Below, in pieces: positions 47,600 to 56,700 of a DNA stretch of 64,000 nucleotides (its first letter is position 1; each line of letters opens with the position of its first letter). This DNA is from Gloeopeniophorella convolvens (Eukaryota > Basidiomycota > Agaricomycetes > Russulales), in contig WTXD01000028.1 in NCBI GenBank assembly GCA_022496205.1, positions 124,001-188,000 on the forward strand, in the 5' to 3' direction. A program made the position numbers and the translations under genes. The notes under the pieces were generated by a model. It saw only the letters and a program-made list of their open reading frames with translations. It was not told the DNA's origin and searched no databases.

Positions 47600-48860
47600 T
47601 CAACGAGCCCTTGTGGATTGGGGGATACGCGAAGCAGCACGCAGTTCGTCACCACTTGTACAAATAAATATGAAGATAGACCTTGTAGCGGATTCCTTAT
47701 TACAATCAATACCTGTATCGACAATCTCCTGGGTATATATAAACAACAAATGCTGTTGCAGGTAATAGTAGGCGTCCTTGTCCTCGCCCATGTACCGATC
47801 AAGGTGGGTATCCTGCGCGGCGGGGCCCTTCTGAGTAAGAAAATGAAGCTGCAGTAAGAATGCTCCCGGCCCCAATAGGACAACTCCGCTGAGAAGGCCC
47901 AATATGAATCCAGCTTTACCGAATAGTCCTAAAAACGTGGGTCCAGAGATGAGCAACTGACGGAAGCAAAAGGCCCGGCGTGGTTAACTCACGATATCGT
48001 CCAGGAGCAGGGTAGTTGACCCCATAGCTATGGAAGAACCGCCTTATGGGGTGCCAAACCCACATTCGCTTCCATATTCGCCATTTCTATCTTGAGCTTT
48101 CAGACTCGCGTACGACTGGGCATCAAAGTACCGACCTCAGGGAGCATGAAGATCAAGATCCCACAGAGTGACCATGACAGCAAAGTAGTTGAGATGTCCC
48201 GGGAAAAGGAGGCGACGGGATGCGAAGGGACACGCATGAGTACCAGAACTGGGATGCCAATGAAAAGGCAGAATGGGAGCATTTCCCAGTAGAGTGCGAG
48301 CGCTTGCATGACTACACTCACATCAGCGGTGTACCCAGAGTATATGAATAGAAGTTCCTTACCGCCACCAAGGAAACACTTGCAAGAATAACTAATCGCG
48401 GGAGCGTAGTCAGTGTGGAGGAACCAGATCCATCTGGGCGGCTCAACGGCCTCGTACAAACCAAGCCAGTACAATCTTCGTCCAAAGTCAGCGCTGACTA
48501 GAGATCGCATTATGGCGCGGAGACTTACATGGCAGCGAGTATCGATCCAGCCATCCACTCAAGCCCTGTCGGGGTGGCGGATTGGCCCTTCAGGGACAGT
48601 ATGAACTTGGCAAGCCCGACGGCAATGAGCACGATGATGTTGAGGAGCCGGTATCCGGTGAGCTTGATACCCCATGGTGGCGGGGTCCCAGTATCATTTG
48701 CCTCTGGATCCTCCGGGTCCGCCGCATGTGTATGTGGTCCGACAACGATAGGCGATGGCACAGGGTCGGATGCAGACAGTACCTCAAGCTCTATGCGCTC
48801 AGCAGGCTCAGGCTCGGGCCGTTCGTGTAACGGTGCTGGCGGATTGGCTGCTGGCTCCAT
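47600..48860 (-). CDS. five-TM membrane protein with extended C-terminus (U4)
   Basis: Exons read in phase from MEPAANPPAPLHERPEPEPA through LYWLGLYEAVEPPRWIWFLH, ALALYWEMLPFCLFIGIPVL, LLSWSLCGILIFML, KWRIWKRMWVW and FGKAGFILGLLSGVVLLGPG. At the end, one base is missing relative to the other copies (gatacccaccttga instead of gatacctcaccttga). The usual KGRAAQDTSP-stop thus becomes KGPAAQDTHLDRYMGEDKDA and runs on for about 70 residues to a stop at 47600. The tail nearly reaches the convergent SDR copy's stop. It may be functional with a new tail, or an early pseudogene. Confidence 0.6.
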
Positions 48861-50705
48861 GCATGTCCCCTATCATCAGAAGGAGAAGATACCCGATAAT
48901 GAGCTCATTCTGGCGTGGTGGTTGATGGTCTAGGAGGTGCAGACTCCCAGTCGTGGTCGAGGCTGTGCGAGGCACGCGCACGTGCGAAGGCCCAGCGTGA
49001 TCGATATTGCTGAGTCAGCATGGCAACGCGACACCGAAGACTTGCGAAAGACTTCTCCGGGTCGACTCCCGCAGTCACTGCTGCTGGGACACCGGCGCAA
49101 CATTGCACCGCGACGGACGACGAACCGCCGTTCACAAGTTATTTCATCACTGCCGCGGTATCATGAACGACCCTTCTCACGCAGTTCTCTGATGGCCGAT
49201 ATGCACAAAAGCTCCCTGCAATTTCGTCGCGGCTTTAATCATCGTCCCTGCCGAGGAGTCGGTCGTCCTATCTATATATTCTCTGTTCAAGAAAACATCA
49301 TATCTCAGCTCTCTTTAACTATAGTACCTTCGGTACAGCGCCTTTGAGGCTGCCAACCGGTGACGCGTTGTACTCTGGAGTGACGTGCAAGCTAAATCGA
49401 GCTCGACCTCTAGGACTCCAGCCACGAACTGTATCAGCTTACGACCCGGGAGAACTGGCCGACAGGGAATGCGTCGGGCTACAGATATTTTCCGCGGCAT
49501 GCAGATTCTTTCGGCCTTGCAAAGATCCCTATCACAGGAAGCCAGGACCTCAACCCATATGACCTGCAGTGCCCTGAGACTAGACGTCCAACATGCCGTA
49601 TTCTGCTACGTCGACTGCGTCTGCATGTCGTGGTGAAACACCATTGAAAGGCCAGCATCACCTCGGAACGTGCTCGGCATGGCTCGACTCCTGGAATGCT
49701 CACAAGGTTCCGGCCCTTCTATGGTTCCGTGGATCTAACGGGGATAGTTGCGTCTTGCGTCGTGCCAACGTCGAGAAAATTCGCTATTGATCTCTTGCAG
49801 GTTCGTCCGCCGCAATGCCCAGGTGAGCTCCCCCCGAGATGCATACGGAATACGTGTAAATGTCCTAAAATCAAGGTTATCCCTGACTAGCTACGCATGC
49901 TTCCTTTACGGTCTCGTCCCGTTCGACAGTTCCGCGCTTGTCAGACCACCCTGCACGCCTTCTGGGTAGGGTCCCCTATCCTCAGTCGAAGTCCGGAGCT
50001 GCATGGCGCATAGACGATGATGCCGCTATGCTCGAATACATCCATTGGCGGACGACGATTTACTGGCGGTCACCCCAATGTCGATTTTCTTCGATGAAGC
50101 CCATGTCAGTAAGCCCGCTGCGCCTCCCGTCACTGTATGAGCAGCTGACTCTGAGGATCCATGATATTATAATGTGACATATCAAGCCGACACATGTATC
50201 TCCGAATGTTGCAGGTGCTGGGTGACGCGGCTTGTCGGTGGTTGGGGGTGAATCGATGATGCATGAGCATCTGACGGTCCAAGTAGCGCTTCTGGGATAC
50301 ACATTGACGTGTACACCCACGCGGTCCACCCTGACAGATGTGGGGTCAGTGAACGCCGTCGGTCGGCGAGGCTTATTTCCTTGATTTTTCTACGAACGTT
50401 GCTCCAAATCGCCAATGCTGTCGGCTAACGTTATACTAAACTTGGAAGCTGTCTCGCTCCCCGCACCTGGCCAAAGTAGAGTTGGCGCAAATTTAAAATT
50501 AAAGACTGGTGACGTCTGTCCTTGTGCTCAGTGCATGACTGCTGTTGAGTTGGCACGCGCTGATTCCTGACAAACAACAAAGTGCCACTTCGAAATATCT
50601 TCCATCTTTACAACGGCGTTCGGGTATCTGGTATACCCCTCTGGGTGTAGAGTTCGGCTCGTGACTTCTCTGGGTCTCTGGTGGTGAAAGGCTCATCCTG
50701 AGAGG
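48861..50705. repeat. unit spacer between membrane gene and A4
   Basis: Copy of the 16.46-18.37 kb spacer. Part of it (about 49.47-49.80 kb) is especially close to U1 (17.11-17.44 kb), with nearly identical translated frames. Confidence 0.45.
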
Positions 50706-50772
50706 TATAAATGCTGCGGCGGAGACGACGTAGAGCTCCCATCGTACAGCACACTCGTACAGTCACAGCAAC
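50706..50772 (+). promoter_or_regulatory. A4 core promoter and 5' leader
   Basis: TATA box at 50706-50712, 67 bases before the ATG. Confidence 0.7.
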
Positions 50773-51319
50773 ATGAGTATCACCAACGTTGGTATGTTGT
50801 TGACCGCCTTGATGGTACCCTCGACTGACATAGAACAACACATATTTGAGCAAGTGGATTGAAGGACACCATACCGTCTCCCGAGATGGACGGAACGGCG
50901 AGGAGGTCCATGTCTACGCCATTGCCGGGCCTCCAGTCTTTGGCGAAGGCCGCGAGTCCCGCTGGGACTTCGACGTCGAATTTCCGATTCCGGCATTCAT
51001 CTTCATAGTAGGTGGTCTTCATGGTTCGGACTTGGATGCTGGTCCTCATGAGGCATCGCAGCTCAAGGGCTACATTGATCTGTCTACTCTGGAGATGGAC
51101 GCATTCCTCTCTGCGAAGTCCCCTTTCGGGGAGCTCAGACTGGCAGAAGTGAAGGGCAACCTCAAAGATGGAATCAAGGTTACCTTTGACATACCTGGAA
51201 TCCTCTCCGGTACTGCGACATTCTATGTGCGCGATGGCTGGGTCTGGATCGACCTGTCCGTGACGGTCTTTGGTAAGACCTACGGCCCAATCAGCGTCAA
51301 GCTGCTTCCTCTTCCGTAA
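50773..51319 (+). CDS. small conserved protein A4, intron-1 acceptor lost
   Basis: Coding blocks at 50773-50791, 50844-51007 and 51062-51319 would encode 146 aa (FDVEFPIPAFIFI, LSAKSPFGELRLAEVKGNL, KLLPLP). As in A3, the acceptor reads cacat/attt. Intron 2 (51008-51061) is 54 bases, free of in-frame stops, so its retention would insert 18 residues (VGGLHGSDLDAGPHEASQ) without breaking the frame; in the other A genes retention ends at a stop or changes frame. aataaa at 51468-51473. Confidence 0.65.
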
Positions 51320-53482
51320 GGTGTCTGATGTATATGGTATCGTTCCATTGCTGACTCTGTGTGTTCTATAGTTGATTTCTCAGTGAAGATCATCGCATCG
51401 TATCGCGGATTGACAACACCCGTCCTGTACCTCCGATCGCGAACCTTAAGTCCATATCTTCTCGACCAATAAAGCCCGTAAATACGTTATTTGTCGGATG
51501 GCTGGAGATGGGTCTGGCGGAGTATGCGTGAGACTGCCATGACTAGTTTCTTGCAGCATGTATCTTGTTTCTAAATAGTTGAACGGACGAATTTGTCGTG
51601 GATCGCGGTAGCGCGACCGTTGGCGGTGATGCATTGATGCACCGCCCTCACGCGCACGCCGCGTGACCGGTCCGGCCGTCCTCCTGGGCCGGTGCCGGCG
51701 CCCGATAACGCGGCGTTCCGAAACGACTTCGTGTGCTGGCATTGCTTTTCAACCATTCTCACCAACACTGTGCCGCACACGCCGCACGAAGTCATCGCGA
51801 GGAAGTCTCAGAAAATACCTGGTGACGCTCTATGATCTAGCGCTAGCGCAGCCTGGCGCCGCTGCCATTAGCCTGCGCTACTCCAGCCACCTTTGAAACT
51901 TTGGTCGATCACATGCCATAGGTCATGCGAAAACCACCGTCGTTACCTCGAGTACAAAGGGCCCTTCGCTCTTCTTTTTGATAAATGTGAACCATCTCTC
52001 CATAAACCCCCAAATGTATGCTGATCATGTGCGACCGTGGTCACGAAAAGCCGCCCTTGCAACTGCACGTCTGTGCTACGAAAAGGGTCCTTTGTGGCTA
52101 CTCCGAAGTCATCACCGTGCTCTCTATGTCCTGATGGTGCTCTGCATGGCGCGTAGCGGGATTTCTCTGTTTACACATGAACGGGAAAATACAAAGGTCC
52201 TTGTTTCGATGAGAAGCTCACGTTCGCATTCGGTCTTTGGTCCGACGATCAAGCCGTCTCAAACCCAAACACGGCCTCGGGGCATCCTTCTTGCCGCTAG
52301 TTCTACTCCCCCGGATTGCTTTACGATGCTTAGTCGGCCTGATGGCTATCAGAAGGTAACACTCCGTGCTGCTTCCAATACTTCGAGGCACGGTGTTCAA
52401 ATCATTGTCTCGATTTAGGTCCGATGTGTCTGCGTCCCTCGGCTAGAGACAACGCGAAACGGTGAGCACCCCAATTTCATTTGGCGTTTTCCAGGACTTC
52501 AACTCAGTCATATGTTCGTAGCTCTACCAGAGACAGACTCCTCAGGCGAATGTCGAGTTCCGTGAATGATCTCGTTGATTATACCGTCACGATGGCTGGA
52601 TGCGGGCCCAAGAAGGACATAGGAACTTGGAGCGAGCGTAACGATGCATCGCCGGTGCACGCTACTTTCGTTCTGTTGGACAGCCCCATGCTTGTCGGAT
52701 TATCGGGCCTTGCGCCCTTGGATCTGTAAAGGCGGCTGGGCCCAAGTCGCCGCCTTGGACTTGCATGGTGCATGCCAGGGAGGAAACGTAACCGCGCATC
52801 TGTTGTAGGACAATGAAGCTTTGGCGACGAGCTCAGTATCGGACCACGCGCAGGCGTCGGTAGCTCCACAACACTTCCCATCTAGAGTTCAGGTTCCAAT
52901 GCCACCTGGCCTCGAGAGCGCAGAGAATGCGACCTTGACAAATCGGCTCATTGAGCGAATGCATCTCCGGACACTGAAAATACCCATAACACCGCTTGCG
53001 GACAGGAAAGGGCCCTGACCGTGAGTATTTGACAGTGTTCTGTTTGGATTCGACATTGACGTACAGATACATGAGGTGGTCCTTGACGGATGTGGGGTCG
53101 GTCAGGAGCACCATCCATTATTGTCCGTTGTTCTCAGCATGTGCTAATTTCCCCGACAAACCAAGTTTCTCAAAGACGTAACGGAACGTCGTCCGGCCTG
53201 CGCTAGACACTCAGAAGCTCTATCGCCATTCCACGTCCGATCGACAAATACTGACGCAACTCTCCAAACGCCGGTGTCATGTCATCGTGCGCAAGGCTCA
53301 GCCGCTCGAGTGCTCACATATGGTGAACAGGCATGCGCCAAACAACGGCCAACTGGACTCCACTTCTTAGCATGTTCCATATGTGCCCGCACTCATGGCG
53401 CTGCACGGGCGCGGACTGCAGCTCTAGACGTAAAGTTCCGCTTTTGTCTTTCTTGACATGGCCGAGGAGCCGTGATGAGAGG
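51320..53482. repeat. unit spacer between A4 and B4
   Basis: Diverged from U3 up to about 52335, then nearly identical to 43157 onward. Confidence 0.5.
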
Positions 53483-53555
53483 TATAAATACTGTGGTGAG
53501 GTTGCATAGACCCCCCATCGTACAGCACACTCGTACAGTCATAACGCACTACAAC
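53483..53555 (+). promoter_or_regulatory. B4 core promoter and 5' leader
   Basis: TATA box at 53483-53489, identical in context to B3. Confidence 0.7.
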
Positions 53556-54104
53556 ATGAGTCTTTCCAACGTCGGTGTGTAGTTTTCACTGTGTCGACGA
53601 TGAGCCGGACTGACGTAGAACATACAGAACTGGGGAAGTGGGTCGAGGGGCACCACAGCGTCTCTCAAGAAGGAAAGAATGGCGAGTTGGTCCACGTCTA
53701 TGCTATCGCTGGGCCTCCCGTCTTCGGTGACAAAGCCAACCGATGGGACTTCGACATCGAGATTCCGATTTGGGGAGTCACTTTCATCGTAAGTGACTTT
53801 CATCGATCCGACTGCGCACGATCGCTGACCTCTATTTTCTCAGCTCAAAGGCTACATCGATCTGAGCACTCTGGAGATCGACGCAACCTTCTCCGTGAAA
53901 ATTCCCATCGTCGGCACCTACAAGCTGGCAGAGGTGAAGGGCAACCTCAAAGATGGGGTCAGCGTTACCTTTGGAATACCGTGGGTTATCTCCGGTACCG
54001 CCAGATTCTACGTGCGCGATGGCTGGCTCTGGGTGGATCTGTCGGCGGAGATCTTTGGGACGACCTACGGCCCAGTCAGCATCAAGTTGATTCCTCTTCC
54101 GTAA
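53556..54104 (+). CDS. small conserved protein B4 (A/B family, unknown)
   Basis: Exons 53556-53574, 53628-53788 and 53844-54104 give 146 aa. The protein differs from B3 at one position that I can see (GPVSIKL versus GPISIKL). The stop is TAA rather than TGA, still overlapping a gtaaga donor. Confidence 0.85.
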
Positions 54105-54623
54105 GATATTCCTTGTATCCGGTATCGATCTAGTGCTAACTTGCGCGTTTCGAAGTTGAACGTCGGATCCTGGGGGGCGACGTTCTCCTAATGGAAACGT
54201 CTCTTTGTACCTCCCAAATCCCGTGACGTCAGCACATACTAAACAGAACGTTGAGAAAACCCAACATTGTGTACTCTTGTCGATTGCCATGTAGGAGCGG
54301 GAATATCTTGTTAGCTGCAGAGCCTCTTTTGTAGCACTGGTACTACTTCCTAGTATCATGTGCGACGCCTCTGCGCGATTGAATGCCATTTTTCAATTTG
54401 TTGTGTAAAGCGACGGCCATGAACACACCCGCAAGATGCGGACACCAATTGGGTGAAGGGACACGCTGAGGTCCTAAGACTACCCGAAGTATGACTTGAT
54501 ACAGGTCAGCCTCAAATTCAGTGCCGGTGACCGGTGAAAAGCACAGTAAGCGCAATCTGGACTCATGTACGTCTGGCGGGTTTACCCCACGCCCAGGTGG
54601 CACGCCCAGCTGCCGACGAAGCC
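54105..54623. repeat. post-B spacer of U4
   Basis: Matches the start of the other post-B spacers and then runs into block P copy 2. No gene. Confidence 0.4.
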
Positions 54624-56180
54624 CACAATCTAGGCTTGAGCCGCGCCGTCTTGAAACATCACGCTACGGGAAAAGATAGCAATGGGAATGCGGTCTATGT
54701 CGACTCCACCGGTAAGGTTGCCGACGATAGCTCTGTTGAACCTTTATTCAATACAGGAAAAGTTCACCGTAGGTAACGTGTACGCTGTCCGTGTCGCTTG
54801 CAAGTTGCACTCCTGAGTTGACAATGATATATGGCACGAGCGATAGACGAGGCGCGGTATCCCGCACAACGGGGGGTGCAATAGTCATGAATTAGCACGA
54901 AATTGATGACTTCTTCTCTGTGCGAACGCTCCTCGCACTTCCCAGGGTGAGAGGGGACCAATACCAGCTATTTGATACTGTTAGATACACTGAAATACAC
55001 ATTTCGCGTACAACAATTTGGGTCCTGAAACAGGATATATGATTTGGAGAGTCGTGGGATCTTTCCGCGTGCTGGTGTTCATAAGAGAAGGTGATACGCC
55101 ACGCTGAGAGGGGAAGAAACCAGCGCTAAACCGCAGAGAAAGCCTAGCGTAGCCCCTACCGCACCTGACCATGCTGCTCAAGCGAGTCGGATTGGAGCGG
55201 GAACAAGAGGGCAGGAGCATACACATACCGTATTGATCCGGGAGCGCCGAGCCTACCCCATGATCGTCAAGATATTGTTTAATTTTTCGCCTAGCCTTTC
55301 CTTGTGCTCGAAACCGGTGAGTCTACGCAAAGGTCAACGAACGATATAGATGTAGGATGAACTCGAACTCGCCCCGAACCATAATGCATGTGCCCATGCA
55401 GCCATGCCAACGTAGGTAAGCGCCCAAGTATCGATAGATATACCCGGAAGGAAGTGTGCAAGGAGGAAGATTGGGAGGCTACTCAATGAAGTGATGCTGA
55501 GGATTCCACGGAGCGTGAATAAAACGCTAGTAGCTGTGGAGTGTCAATGACATGAGTCCCAAGACTACGGGGGCAGCCCATGGTGCTCACCTCCACCAAC
55601 GAAACGTTTAAGAAAGTACCGGATTGAATACACCAAGTCAACGTGGAAAAACCAATCCCAGCTCGGAGTCTTCACCCCTTCATAGAGGCCGACCCAATAT
55701 AGGCTTGAGACGGCAGAACCGTGAGTATCACCAAGTGAATCAGAGAAGAACACTGACGCAACTGCTAGCACAGAACCGGATATCCAGTCCATAGTCGTTG
55801 GCGCGACTGAATCCCCCATGTACGTCAAGACTGCCTTGACGAGGCCGAAACTGAACACGACGGTCATATTGAGGAGCCGGTAGCCCGTAAGCTTGATCCC
55901 AAGCGGCGGTGGAGGATCCAGGGTCATGAGCTGGCCATCTTCTGTGTGTTCATTACTGAATCAGAGAAATAAAGTACTCTTGAGTCGTGTAAATTGAGCA
56001 GAAACCAGGTTGGCACAAACGTTTCTGCTTGGCTTTGGGCCTGGCCCTCCGGAACTAGCAATCGCACGACTGTTTCCGCGTTGCCCTCGTTTCTGTTATC
56101 GTCGGTCATACCTATTTGGGTCTATTGGTACATTCGCGCTATGCCAGTAGTTGCAGACACCACGAGGAGAGAAAGAGAAA
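54624..56180. repeat. duplicated block P, copy 2
   Basis: Counterpart of 32083-33625. The left part reads LSRAVLKHHATGKDS and VYVDSTGKVADDSSVEP on the plus strand, then the membrane-gene paralogue P2. Confidence 0.7.
55079..56109 (-). CDS. membrane protein paralogue P2, open
   Basis: MTDDNRNEGNAETVVRLLVP, then DPPPPLGIKLTGYRLLNMTV, FSFGLVKAVLTYMGDSVAPT, TMDWISGSVLAVASVFF, SLYWVGLYEGVKTPSWDWFF, VLFTLRGILSITSLSSLPIF, TWALTYVGMAAWAHALWFG, FRAQGKARRKIKQYLDDHG and a last TM exon ending LSVAYHLLL-stop at 55079. About six hydrophobic segments and roughly 260 aa. Phases agree, but one intron, after LWFG, needs a GC donor (gcgagt) where P1 has gtgagt. Function unknown. It is the only intact member of the P branch here. 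Confidence 0.65.
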
Positions 56181-56700
56181 TGAGAACAATCTGAACGTCA
56201 CAGCAGCTCAGGAGGCCGCTCCGGGCGTTCAACGTTCAGTATTGTGGTTGGCGCCAGGTGTCGGGACAAGTGGACCTTGAATCAAAGAGATCGTTCGCGG
56301 CACTTGAGAGTCAGGACGACAACTGTCAGACCCGCGGCCCGACGCACCGCGCTCCGTTGCCGATCGATTGGTCATCGGACTCGTTGGTCAGCGCAAGTTC
56401 AACTCTCTCTAGATCTCGTTGCTCTCTCGCACTTTCGAATCCGATTTCAAGTTTGATCTGGCGCGAGATTGTCCTATAAGTGACTCAGAATGCACTAGGG
56501 ACTAGGGACACGTCATGGTGCAGGTGGACGTATTAATGTGGCTCGGGCAGGATGCTCGTCACGTGAGGGCAGGCAGTTTCGACTCACCCTCAGCTCAGGT
56601 TCATCGTCCTTCGAGCTTCGAGCTTCGAGCTTCAAGCTTCAAGAATTAGCGGTCCCTCAATGTTTGACAAGACTGCATAATTTCGACAGCCGGAAGCCAT
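56181..56700. other. intergenic region with a 7-base minisatellite
   Basis: Right border of the amplified region. No gene seen apart from the end of the AKR1-like gene. Confidence 0.35.
56610..56643. repeat. minisatellite, 7-base unit
   Basis: ttcgagc repeated three times, then ttcaagc and ttcaag: nearly five copies in 34 bases. Confidence 0.85.

Larger units (their letters stand above)
46150..54500. repeat. amplified unit U4
   Basis: Fourth direct copy. In the B region its offset from U3 is exactly 9178 bases. SDR dead, membrane gene open with altered end, A4 acceptor lost, B4 open. Confidence 0.8.
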
